NCBI GenBank assembly: GCA_934045075.1
Contig: OW203751.1
Coordinates: 2,057,822-2,121,821, forward strand
DNA length: 64,000 nt
From: Yponomeuta sedellus
Taxonomy: Eukaryota > Arthropoda > Insecta > Lepidoptera > Yponomeutidae
Direction: 5' to 3'
Positions 12,618 through 24,352 of this stretch are shown here, one piece after another. Positions within the stretch are counted from its first letter, which is position 1. Every line of letters starts with the position of its first letter. The notes beneath the pieces were generated by a model, which was not told the DNA's origin, did no database searches, and saw only the letters and a program-made list of their open reading frames with translations. The translations under genes were made by a program, and so were the position numbers.

Positions 12618-13639
12618 TTACGTTGGAATAAAATTTATTTTGATTTGATTCATATTATTCTTTCCCGGCTTACCTACTGTCTTTCTAAATAATTATTTAT
12701 GAAACAATTTTTATGCTATTCAACAAAAAACAATATTTTGTGTAATGTTTATACTTTATTGCACACATAAACATCACACGGAAACTACAAAATAAAAAAG
12801 TGTACAATGCGAGCGTATTTCATTAGTTAAAAATCTCTTCCAGCCAACCCCCGATGTGGTCATGCGGACATTATAATTGTTCTTCATTAAACATGAAACG
12901 TATCTTCGTAAAAACCACTTAATTATGTTCCCCGTCTGACTACGAGTATAACAAATTAATTGTTATTATGAATTACACTTTATTGCACGCAAACATTTCA
13001 CAGGTCATTACATGAGAAATAACATGCACAAAGGCGAGCTTATAGATAGATAGATAGATAGATACAGAACACTTTATTGCACAACCAGAAAAATATTACA
13101 ACCATGATTCTTAAATCTAAGTAATGTTATGCAATTGGCGGTCTTATCGCTAAGAGCGATCGCTTATCTTAAATTTAATCCAGCAAATCCTTGAAGATAG
13201 GAAAAGCGCTAAAAAGCGGGTCTGTATCTGCACAAAATAAACTACAAAAGTACTAAATAAACTACAAAAGTAAGAAATAAACTTCAAAAGTACCTACTAA
13301 ATTAAGAATAAAATAAACTTCATAAACTAGATGTCAATCTGACGGCTCACTGCCTGTATGGTTAATATTGAACTTTTTTGCTAGTCAAGTAATTATATTA
13401 CGATCTGTAATATTAACTGTAGTTACGGTTCGAGCGTTTACTGGGTTTTGCTATTTGAATAGCTCATTAAGAACTGTCTTTGTGTTGCGTGTGTGCTTCT
13501 GATTTACCATCAGATGTTACTTCTGGCTTTTACACTTCATACTGTTTGTATTGAATTGTAGATCACCATAATGTGGCCACTCTTCTACTGGGCCTCGATT
13601 CTGTTAGTACGTTATAGTACCATGATGTCAGACACCATT

Positions 13640-14080
13640 GACGCCTAGAAGGTTCGATGTATGTGCGCGCGTAGACTTGAAGCGTCAATGAAATTTTATT
13701 AAAAATAAATTCATTCATTCCGTTACTTGACTCTCTTTTCAAGTAACTCTTAAATGGTAGATAATTAGACCAAAAAATATACTAATATATTTTTTGGGGA
13801 CCTAAAAGCAACAAAAATCTATTTTAAAATTTTGCTTTGCTAAACAGCCGAAAACGCGGTCCGCCATTTTTGTCTGTGATTTGAAGTCTTCGGTTCGATG
13901 TATGTGCGCGCGTAGACTTGAAGCAACAATGAAATTCAATCGCTACCTATGTTCATAAAAAAAAATGTTCATGCAACCCGTTACTTGACTCTCTTTTCAA
14001 TTAACTCTTAAATGGTAAATATCTCTTCCATTAGAGCAAAAAATATATTAGTATATTTTTGGGAACCTAAAAGCAATTAT
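13640..14080 (+). repeat. Two diverged direct copies of about 190 bp
   Basis: GGTTCGATGTATGTGCGCGC occurs at 13651 and 13893. Both copies continue with GTTACTTGACTCTCTTTTCA and an (A/T)-rich part that ends GGGAACCTAAAAGCAA-like. Confidence 0.7.
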
Positions 14081-14106
14081 CATTAAATAGGTATTGCATT
14101 GTACTA

Positions 14107-14222
14107 GAACACGTCAAAAACAACACAAAGACCCCCGGGAAGTTGTGGATTCGTTTACCCAGGGAGAGACCGCGGTATACTTTATCGACTGAAACTCGAG
14201 TGTATTTATGTGAAGATCACAT
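14107..14222 (+). pseudogene. THAP-domain exon fragment, internally deleted copy
   Basis: KTPGKLWIRLPRERPRYTLS then TETRVYLCEDHID and GTAAGT. About 48 bases of the other copy are missing in the middle. The intron sequence after the donor and beyond (CCACTGGCTCTGGCTGA..., CAGTATATTTCAGTTTCTTA) is also shared with 1770-1980, so the copies are parts of one repeat of at least 330 bp. Confidence 0.75.
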
Positions 14223-14599
14223 TGATGTAAGTCTTATAATAATCAATGTCCACTGGCTCTGGCTGACAGATGTTTGTTTACAAACCAAAGATGCTTTCAA
14301 GATGGCGGATAGTGGTTTCACCTATCCGAATTAAAAGCAGATTTTTTTTTTATTTTCAAATCCGACATACTGAGCAAACTCAGTATATTTCAGTTTCTTA
14401 CGTTAAATACTACAGGAAACTTTTTTTGAACTAAAACTTTCGTAAGCACAACACATTGTACACTTTTAGTCCGGATCCATTTGATCCGTCTCTGCACACC
14501 ATGATTAAGCTCTGCGAATCGGAGCGAAACCTGGTCGGACTCTTCCGATATAACAACACCCGTAAGTAGATCCGGCCTAAAAGCCTACACTACAGGAAA

Positions 14600-16110
14600 C
14601 ATTCATTTATTGAGTCAAATTCTCGGGTACTAAATTGGTTTACTTCTAATAACTTATTGTTAAATTCAAAAAAGACGAAATGTATAAAGTTCACTCTTCC
14701 AAATGTCAAAACGGTAGACAGCAATGTTTTACTGGGGAATGACAAATTAGACCTTGTGAATGAAACTGTATTCCTAGGTATCACAATTGATGCAAAGCTT
14801 CAATGGGGTCCTCATATAGAAAAAACCGGCCAAGTGCGAGTCAGACTCGCGCTCCGAGGGTTCCGTACAAACCTGTATTATAGACCTGAGTATTTGGTAT
14901 GAATTTCAATTTAATACCTCTACGCGTTTATGAGGAAATGGGTAGTAAGTTTAAAATTATTAAAAAAATATATATTATGAGATGTAACTAAAAATTTATG
15001 GTTTTCGTAATTTTTCCTTTATCTATGCTATAAGACGTTGCTTCGTACCAAATTTCAAGATTCTGAGTTCACGGGAAGCACCCTGTAGGTTTTGATTCCC
15101 TTGGAAGTGTCGAAAATTTTCGGCATAAACGGCTGTATCTTTTGATTGCGTTGGCTTAGAAGTTTGATTTTTTCACAGCTTCAAGGGACAGTAGACCTGA
15201 GTAATTGATATAAATTTCAGCTTCATACCTCCACGCGTTCCTGAGAAAAAGGGTCTTGACAGACGGACGGACGGACAGACGGACAACAAAGTGATCCTAT
15301 AAGGGTTCCGTTTTTTCCTTTTGAGGTACGGAACCCTAAAAATTAGCAAATAGGCTTAGTTCAGCAGCATATGCAGTCAAAAGAATTAGGGAACTAACTG
15401 ACGTCGCAACTGCTAGGCTTGTTTATTTTAGTTACTTCCATAGTCTTATGTCCTACCTATGGCATACTACTGTGGGGACGGGCAGCAGACATTGAGACCA
15501 TCTTCGTCTTGCAGAAGAGAGCGATCAGATTCATTTATAGGCTGGGTAGTAGAGATTCGTTAAGAGATTTCTTTAAAGAAACTAACATCCTGACAGTTGC
15601 CAGTCAGTATATATATGAAAACATTATGTACGTTAGGAAAAATATCAGTAACTTTAAAACTTTAGGTAGCCAACACAATGTAAATACTAGAAATAAACAT
15701 AAACTTTTGTTCTCACTATTTAGGCTGGCAAAGGTTAATACATCCTTCATGGGGCATTGTATACGCTTCTATAATAAAATCCCTGAAGATATATTAAGCT
15801 TGCCTGAATCGCGGTTAAAAAAATATGTTAAGCACACTTTGTGCCAAAAGGGCTACTATAACATAAAGGATTATTTAGATGACAATGAGGTCTGGAATGA
15901 AAGCCAGTACAATGTATGAGTTCTATGTTCAAAATAATTATGTAAACTATGTTAATTAAGGACTTTTGAAAAGACTAAGTTAGGAGTTTTTTTGTCCATT
16001 TTTTCTCCTAAATGATCTAGATTTTGAAATGGACACCTAGTTTGAATTGTAACGTTCATTAAGCCGCAGTTTCTGTGCTACTTTGAATAAAACCATTTCA
16101 TTTCATTTCA
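14600..16110 (+). pseudogene. Jockey-like LINE, RT C-terminal part, interrupted
   Basis: 14614-14825 encodes ESNSRVLNWFTSNNLLLNSK, KTKCIKFTLPNVKTVDSN and FLGITIDAKLQWGPHIEK, the region following the RT catalytic core in Jockey-type LINEs. A foreign repeat (about 14826-15340) follows. The frame resumes with LANRLSSAAYAVKRIRELTD, shifts by one base near 15455, and continues from YGILLWGRAADIETIFVLQK to ESQYNV at 15919. The 3' end carries AATAAAACC followed by a CATTT run (16085-16110). Another copy of the 3' end lies at 23020-23160, and tail pieces are at 16995-17020 and 26590-26660 (-). Confidence 0.8.
14826..15340 (+). mobile_element. Repeat (GGCCAAGTGCGAGTC ... ACGGAACCC) inside the LINE
   Basis: It starts ACCGGCCAAGTGCGAGTCAG with GGGTTCCGTAC near the left end and ends GAGGTACGGAACCCTAAAAA, giving imperfect inverted ends. 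It contains a GACGGACGGACAGACGGAC run. It cleanly interrupts the LINE frame. No autonomous relative can be named from sequence alone. Confidence 0.65.
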
Positions 16111-17032
16111 ATTTGATACGAGTCAAGTAGCGGAGTGTCTTTGTACCACAATGCATTAGCAGAATGTAGGCCCTGGTAGTATGTTTTTATACGAAAAAAC
16201 GATTGTCACTGTCATCATAACTCGTATTAACGGGATTTTCTGACTCATGACAGGAATGGTGTACTCCGTGTACCGTTTTGTGATGTTGATGTATTTTTTA
16301 ATTAGTATTTTGCAATGTCACTGTCAGCTGTTATGATGTGTATAACCGGGATTTGGCGAAAATGCCGTTTTAAGTGCGGCAACACTGTGTTTTGTTTTGC
16401 TTCCCACAGCAGCGGAGATGAAAACGCATACTGAAAAAAAAACAGACGTATTAACTTATTACGGTCTTGTTTAAGAGCTTTTTAAGAAGGCCTTAAAATA
16501 AGTTGTGCGAGAAGCTCTACAAGATATGTATTTAAACATTAAACACTGTTTTATTTTTAATACTGTTTAATCTTCTTCACAGACCTAAATATAGATAGAG
16601 AACACTTTATTGTGCATAAAAATGGAAATTACACAGAAATATCTGTGTAATTTATATAACATACGGGCGGCCTTATCACTAAAAATGATCTCTTCCAGAC
16701 AACTTTTGGATGGACTGGACTAATGTATTGCAGAAGGAAGTAGATGTACAAACATACAAAATGATAACTACACAGGCTTAAATGAATAAATTTTAAATAT
16801 ATTTTATTTCTTGTAAAAAAAAATTTGCAACCTTGCTAGTTAGTCATTTTGTGAAAATGTATGACGCCATTTACGAGGTCTGCGACGGACGCGTGCGGCA
16901 AACGGCAGAAACGGCGCCTTACATTTTGCATGGCGTGATGCATGGAAGTATACCTTTAGAGTGATTGAAAATGAAATTAAGTGATTGAGATTGAAAGTGA
17001 AAATGATCTAGATTTTGAAATCGTCACGTACT

Positions 17033-17443
17033 CTCACTAGTTCAATCAACAGTTCAATTCATTGAACTTGTGAAACTGCCCAGTATTAACAGTTCAATGT
17101 AATGTTTCACTAGTTCAATTGTTTTTCAATTAACTACAACATAGCTAGTATGAAACCAACCTAATTTATTGCATAACAAAACTAACACTTCACATACATC
17201 ATAACGCGTCTTGATTGATTATAGGTAGGTACCTAATTACTAATTTTATCTATCTATTTTATTTATCGTTTAGTTATGTTGGGTTGTAGGTATGCTGTCG
17301 TAGTTAATTGAAAAACTATTGAACTAGTTAAAACATTCCAGTATTAGTAGTTCAACCAAAGAAAATCGTTGAATTGCTAATACTGGAAAGTTTCAATAGT
17401 TCAATCAATTGAACTGTTAATTGAACTAGTGAGAGTAGAGGAT
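17033..17443 (+). mobile_element. Long-inverted-repeat MITE with AGTTCAAT motif clusters
   Basis: The left arm CTCTCACTAGTTCAATCAAC... and the right arm (read in reverse) CTCTCACTAGTTCAATTAAC match for about 70 bp, then again at the inner TTTTTCAATTAACTAC. AGTTCAAT-type octamers recur through both arms. TA flanks both ends. No coding capacity. Confidence 0.75.
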
Positions 17444-17661
17444 AAATTCACATACCGACATGCGACCGTCACATCACCAGATGCGCAATTGAATGGCATG
17501 CGTCGGTGCTCTATGATAATTAACCACGAAGCCTTTATTTACTGCGCTCTATTGACTGATGTTGGCCACCATACTGGTTAATTATACGGACTGGCGACCG
17601 TTACGTAACTATGTTAAATAAGAGATAAAGCGACGGTTATATTCACGAATCATAATTATAA

Positions 17662-17837
17662 TCTATAATATAAAAATGAATCCCCGAACGTGTCGGTAAG
17701 CGCAAATCTCGAGAGCAGCTGAACCGATTTCGCTAATTCTTTTTTTAGAATATTCCTTGAAGTACAAGGATGGTTCTTACGGACAGGAAAAACAAAGAAT
17801 CGACTGTTAGGCGGTACGAAGTTCGAGGGTCAGCTAG
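17662..17837 (+). mobile_element. Non-autonomous Helitron
   Basis: Begins TCTATAATATAAAAATGAAT after an A and ends GGGTCAGCTAG before a T, as Helitrons do (TC...CTAG between A and T). It has no target duplication. A second copy (17841-17990) follows at once and is cut short by a tRNA-SINE. Confidence 0.8.
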
Positions 17838-20534
17838 TCTTCTATACCTAATATAAAAATGAATCGCTTAATGTGTTGGTAAGCGCAAATTTCGAGATAA
17901 GCTGAACCGATTTCGCTAATTTTTTTTTAGAATATTCCTTAAAGTACGAGGATGGTTCGAAGAGAAAACTTTAAAAAAAATTGAATTTGGCACGGATAGC
18001 CAGAGGTTGCGGGTTCGAATCCCGGCATGGGTGAAATTTTTAGCCTCTAAATAGGTCCTTTTAATATGTTCCCTAATATCTACCTTAAATCTTTGATTAT
18101 TTGATACTGTCGTGACGCCTGTTGTTTCAAATCTACAAATACAACATATTTATTGCCAAATAATGTTTTCATGAGCTATTGATAGATAGAATGTTTATTT
18201 GAATGCCAGTAGCGGTAGTCACGGGACGCTTAACCATCCTGTACCTGACCGCGCCTGTTGTTGGTTAACCCAAGTGATTGATTCCAATCACTCGGTTCCA
18301 CTAGGCCACGAGCGCTTCACAACCACAATCACAATTGACACCTATTCGCTCAACAAACGATCGTCTTTAACCAAACGAGTTTTGACAATGACTCACTCAA
18401 GTTACAAGCGGTGATAAGACTAATTAGAATATTAGTGGTCGACGAGAGTGCTTCCGTCGTCATTGAAATCCATTCCCCACTTCATTACTTTTTTGATTGT
18501 GTTGTGTGGAAGTTGTTGTGTGGTGTCGGCCTAGAGAATAACACCAACCCAAATTCTTCCCGCGGCTCTCTTAAAAGGCGACTATGGGACATAAACCGAG
18601 GGGGGGTGGGCAGCAGCGCCCCCTGCAGTACAATTCCACCGAACCCGCATGCCCAGCGTGGGGATTATGAGCATTACCCCCCAATGATGGCACAACCTTG
18701 CGCTATGGCGCTCTTTAGGGGAGGGCTATGTCCAGCAGTGGACTAATGTAGCCTGAAGGAGAAGAAGTGTCCAAGTTATTATTTTTATTATTATATATTC
18801 ATGGAATCTCTCGTAGCCCCGGCTGCCTGAGTGATCTTAAGCGATCACGAAGGTTAAGCAACACAGGGCGCGTTCAGTGCATGAATGGGTAAACCTTCTA
18901 TGACTAACGCTAGTGGTATTTTTCCGAGCGGTTCCGTGCTTCGCAAGGCACGTTAAGCAATTGGCGCCTGCTGCCGTCGATAGGTGGCAGTCATTAAGCC
19001 GAGTGAGAGGCCTTAGGGCGGCTTGAAAATGTCTGACCGTAAGACCAGCCACTAGTCTTGCAAGCCTCCACCAATCCAGACTTGGCCCCCTTGTTGGAGT
19101 ATGGCCTGTACCTTCCTCAGGGAAGAGACCCGTGCCCCTCTATGGGGACAAAATGGGTTCATGATGATATTCATATACTCTATAAGAAATCTAGTTTTAG
19201 TATTAATTACAATTGCGTCCAATTCAAATCAAATCAAAAAGGTTTTGTTCAAGTGGCACCGAAACTGCCACTTAATGAACGGTACAAATTAAACTAGGTA
19301 AGGTTTTTTTTTTATTTTACAAAAACAAAAAACCTTATTCAATTACACATTTACGCCAAATTGCAAAGCAGTTTGTTGGCGAAGCGCTCTATCTCTGTAT
19401 ATAGCTAACTTATTTAATACGTATATTATTTGTTTACAAAAACAACATAATACATATCAATGATTCGTTTCAAGTACATTATTATGTTTTGTAAGTATGT
19501 GTTTTCCTGGCACAATAATAGTTATTTGTTATACAAGAGTGCAAAGTTGCTTTATAACCGCGTGTTGAATTTTGATGACCGAGCAAGCGAAGGATTCAAA
19601 ATTAGAATCCTGAGCGTTAGCGAAGGAATCAAAAGAGCACGAGGTGAAAAATCTTTGCACTCTAGTGCAACACGTAACTTTTCATTCCACCTCAGCGAGG
19701 AAATGACTAAATGCAAAAATAAAACGTTGTCAATCACAAGATAGGTACACTTTTATTTCAGTTTAGGTATTAATTACTACATTATGACAGGTAAGTATTA
19801 CAGAATAATCTTTAAATTATAACAAAATAATACTAAGGTATAGTTAAGAAAATTTTAAAGTAACGTTGCTACAGTTATTTAAATTGAGTGTAATATTTTT
19901 TTAATTCACAAACTTAGTGCACACGATGTTCTAAATTCAATTTACTTTATCCTCTAGAGAATAAAAACGGCTTTTCCACTCAGATATTGAAGATTAAAAA
20001 TACTCTTTTCACACCTCCTGCTCGACAATGCCTTATTACGTACCGTCAAATATCATCGTAAAGCATAGCCTTGTCTCTCGAGGGCAATAATAATGAAGAA
20101 TTTCCCTAGGGAATAAAGTGATTTGAATTTAGAATGTCAAAATTCGCATGAAAACTATGAAGAAGCCCCGCATTGCAATTCGAAATTCGAATTGTTGTTC
20201 GAAACTCACCCCTTTTTTCTTTTTTTTCTGAACTACTGTGTCGTGTGACCGCGCGAAACACCAATAAAAAAAAGAAAAATTTTATTGGCTCCCAGATGGT
20301 GTGAAAAGTAGAGTATTCACCTCTGGAATAAAACATGTCTTAGTCTCGGGCGGTATGAACCCCTGGCTTCACTCAGGACTCTTTAAAATTTAACTCGGAG
20401 TCCTTCGCTCCGCTCAGGGTTCAATATACCGCCCATGACGTAATACATGGTTTTATTCCCTTAATGCATAATCTACTATTCCGAGATGGTGGGATGTAAA
20501 GCATATTCTTATCTTATCTTACATCGGTGTAGTT

Positions 20535-20830
20535 TTATTTTATCATTAGTTCTTTAAGTTTATATTTAAGCGTGGCTTTACATACTTTGGTTTCATGAAG
20601 CAAAAGAGGATAGCTGTTACAAATTCTAGGTGTCAAATAATCTCTTGTTCGTTCTCCATAGTAATTATTTGCAGGCGGTTGTATTAACTTATGTTTACTA
20701 ATTGTTCTTGTAAAGTGACTGTGCATTATTGGGAATTTACGATTTTCTGTATAATATGACTCTATTGCTATTAAATATTTGACTTTAGTATGAACTGGAA
20801 TAATTTTACAGGCTTCAAATAGCTTATTAT
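20535..20830 (-). pseudogene. LINE RT C-terminal fragment
   Basis: On the minus strand it reads KLFEACKIIPVHTKVKYLIA, IESYYTENRKFPIMHSHFTR and NNYYGERTRDYLTPRICNSY before ending ATLKYKLKELMIK. This pattern is the extreme C-terminus of Jockey/CR1-type LINE proteins. The rest of the element is not present. Confidence 0.6.
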
Positions 20831-20907
20831 ATTTTTTTTATATATTTAATCTTAAGATTTTTGTCTACCACATATTTTATCAGTCTTAATTGACAACATT
20901 TCATTTT

Positions 20908-21210
20908 TAAAAACCTATTTAGAGGCTAAAAATTTCACCCATGCCGGGATTCGAACCCGCAACCTCTGGCTATCCGTACCAGCGCTCTACCAATTGAGCC
21001 AATGGGCGACTCACGGCATCAGTGAAATTTTGAACCTCTTTACTGATGCCGTGAGTCGCCCATTGGCTCAATTGGTAGAGCGCTGGTACGGATAGCCAGA
21101 GGTTGCGGGTTCGAATCCCGGCATGGGTGAAATTTTTAGCCTCTAAATAGGTTTTTAAATTTGTTCCTTAGCACGGGTTAGTGCATTAAAAATAAAAATA
21201 GTGTAAACAT
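20908..21210 (+). mobile_element. Palindromic tRNA-SINE dimer, long near-perfect hairpin
   Basis: The minus half (20911-21020) and the plus half (about 21045-21160) are near-perfect reverse complements of about 115 bp, with a short spacer carrying GAACCTCTTTA. Each half keeps a tRNA-like A box (GGCTCAATTGGTAGAGC) and B box (GGTTCGAATCC). Confidence 0.85.
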
Positions 21211-23586
21211 TTAATTTTTTTAACATACGTATTTTATTGTCTTAAAGGAAACTAGATACAAAATAAAACGACCCATATTTTTTTATTTTCTGAAACACGC
21301 ACGTTTTCTTATATTTTATAAATTTTAAAGTTTAAAATATTTTTACCGGAAGTGACGAAACAACGAGGCTCACAATATGTTTTCCTTTGCCTAATATCCT
21401 AAAAAAACATAGTTACAAACAAATGTCGTTTTAGTATTGCCAGGGCCATGTTAAAAAACAGTTTCTGTATTTTTTTAACATCTGCAAATATGTTTTTCTT
21501 TTATACAATTAAATCAGCTTAGTTCAATTCATCGTCTCTTATGTACGTAGTTGTTCCTTTTTTTAATTGCACTTTGTGTTGGCAAAGCCTTTATCTGCGT
21601 TCGGAGTGTTTTTGCTGCCAGTTTGTTACTTTTGTAGCTACTTTTTCAAGGTTATTTATAATGGTAAGTATAAAGTATGGTAACCCTTATACTATGTTGT
21701 GTGGCTTGCCTTGCGTAACGTAAACAAACTTTGTGTAGTGTTAAATTTATTTCTCTCTACTCAATTTTGTTCAATCTGTTCACGAAGCAATACTGCAGTT
21801 TCATTGGTTTCCAAGTTGTCATACACATCGCCGCCCATCATTTCGTATCGAAAAATTACTAAATACACACAAAGTATTTTTTTAGGTTAGATCTTGAAAT
21901 TGACTTTTTTTTTATCGTGGCACAGGCATGTTCACTGAGAGCCATGGTGTGACGTCATCAGCGTATTTTTGTGTTTTTACCATTTTCTCGGAAATGCAAC
22001 CACAGACAAAACTGAAATAAATGTTTACGTGCTTTACAAAGCCAAATCTCGAAATGGTTTTCGAATTAGAGCTCTATACAATTTTGAAATGTTGTCAATT
22101 GTAGTGATAATTTTAGAATCTAGTTCGTCTTGAAGAAAAAATGGACCAAACATGGGTCACTGGATAATTTCGGTGCGATAACATCCGCGATCGGAGTTAC
22201 TTCTGTGATGTAATATCATCTTAAACTAGTTAAGTTTACCGCGTGGGGTCATTGTTACTTACCTACTTACTACGTAACGGCTACGTTATGTCGGTTTAGC
22301 GGCCTTCTCTTGCGAATGATTGATGAACGACTAGCAGCGCCCGCGACTTCGTTCGCGTGGTAATTAATAACGGTCTTATTTATGAATCCAAAACTCGACT
22401 TTGGCAGAATCCTTAGGGTAGCTATTAATGAAGAATTTAATTGAATTGAAAACACATTTCCTTAAAGCACTTCAAAAACGCTGACTAAAGTTGGTTTTTT
22501 ATGTATTTTGAATTTTTTTTTAGTTTTTTAATTTAACAAAAAAAAAATATTTTATTAATGTAACCTGTAAACGTCTGACTGCAGAGCACAGGCCCTCTCT
22601 CTGAGAAAGAGTATGGGCACAGCGAATGTGGCAATTTCAAGCGGCGAGGTATTTGAACACCTTTGACACTCAGGTTTCCTCACGAGGTTTTCCTTCACAG
22701 TTAGCGAGTGGTATTGCTACTATATCTATAACCTCACAAATGTACGTTACTTAGAAAACTAAGTCGTTGGTGCATGCCCGCATTGAGAATCGAAGCTGGG
22801 ACTCTCGCTTCCGAGTCCATTGTTCTACCCACTGGCCTACCGCCGCTCATACTAAAGTACACTAAGTATTAATACTTTATACTACACCAAAAGCATTCGT
22901 AAATACGAAATAAAAAAGTATACATGGCGAGCTTATTTCATTAGTAATCTCTTCCAGCCAACCCTTGATGTGGTGATACGATAAATAGTTTCAGAGATTA
23001 AATATAACACTTATTTATGATATGACCATGATGATGTCTGGAATTAAAGCTGGTACAATGCATGAGTTCTATGTTTTATAATAATTATGTAAACACTGCT
23101 TGAAAAGATGGACAAGTTATTTTGTACTATTTTTCTTCGAACTTATGAACGTTGATGAAGCGAAGGTGATATGTCAAGATCGTGGCAAGTGGCAGTCCCT
23201 GGTCTCTGCCTACCCCTCTGGGATACAGGCGTGAGGTTATGTATGTTTTTCCCTGAAATTACGAGTATGTAGATTTTGATTTCATCTAATTACGACCTAA
23301 TCTCGACATGCAAAAGCCGAGAACATTGCACATTGAAATTCAACAGAGAGACACTACCCCACCATCTCCACGTCACCCATTGCTTGGCTAGAATAAAATA
23401 TTATTTAGTATTAAGCCCGCCAATTGTTCAATCTTTACAGGTACAATAAAGAATTTAATAATAATAAATTCATTGTGTTGAAATACATTTTTTATATCTG
23501 ATTTCTTACAAACATTTCCTCTTTATAATATTATTCCCACCAAATATTTACCACGCATTGGCCGTAAACAAAGAGGAGTGGAAATC

Positions 23587-23785
23587 TGAAGAGGAGGCCT
23601 TTGCCCAGCGGTGGGACACAGCCATGGCTAAAAATTGTATAGATTCACCGAGTGACAGACATTTTAAACTTCATGTGAAGTAGGATGTAGGCCTTTGCCC
23701 AGCGGTGGGACACAGCCATGGCTAAAAATTGTATATATTCACCGCGTGACAGACATTTTAAACTTTATGTGAAGTAGGATGTAGT
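23587..23785 (+). repeat. 112-bp tandem duplication of a LINE tail
   Basis: GGCCTTTGCCCAGCGGTGGG occurs at about 23588 and 23691, each followed by ACACAGCCATGGC and AGACATTTTAAACTT(C/T)ATGTG. Confidence 0.8.
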
Positions 23786-24352
23786 AGATCACATAAGATT
23801 CGTTATGTACGAGTATGCGCGATGCCCTAGAATACCTCTGCTGCACTAGATATTATGAGATAATCGGTTTGCTCTCAATTTTCAAGTCATTATCGAGTAA
23901 AATCAGTTGTAAAATTGCGAGTAACGTTGTGTTTAATTTGATAGCAACCCTTTGTATGTCCCCACTGCTGGGGCACAGGTCTCTTCCTGCATCGCAGGAA
24001 GGTTAGGCCATAGTCCACCACGGGTCCAAGTCCGGGTTGGTGGAGGATTGTAAGGCAGTGGCGGGGCTTCCTGTCAGAAGTTATCAAGCCACCCATAAGG
24101 CCTCTGACATAGCGTGTATTTAAAATATAGTGTTATTTACATATATCTCTTTGTGTATGGAGACCTACAGAGTTAAGAGCTCTTTTTATTTATTATTAGC
24201 CGACCCCGTAATCATTGTTTTGCCATATTAATTAATTAGCCTACGACATGTTCTCAGACCTATCAAATAAACACAAAAAAACGTAAGTCTGTGAATCGGT
24301 TTCGAAGGAGTTCTATAGCAAACACTGTGACACACTATTTTATATATTATTA

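Larger units (their letters stand above)
19200..22560. other. Non-coding DNA between repeats
   Basis: Apart from the LINE fragment (20535-20830) and the SINE dimer (20908-21210), nothing is supported. The 94-codon frame at 19460-19744 shows no family features. Confidence 0.5.

Noticed and set aside
20908..21210. tRNA genes at the many GGTTCGAATCC sites
   Set aside because: The same tRNA-like body recurs dozens of times with SINE tails, and the anticodon loop lacks U33; these are SINE heads.
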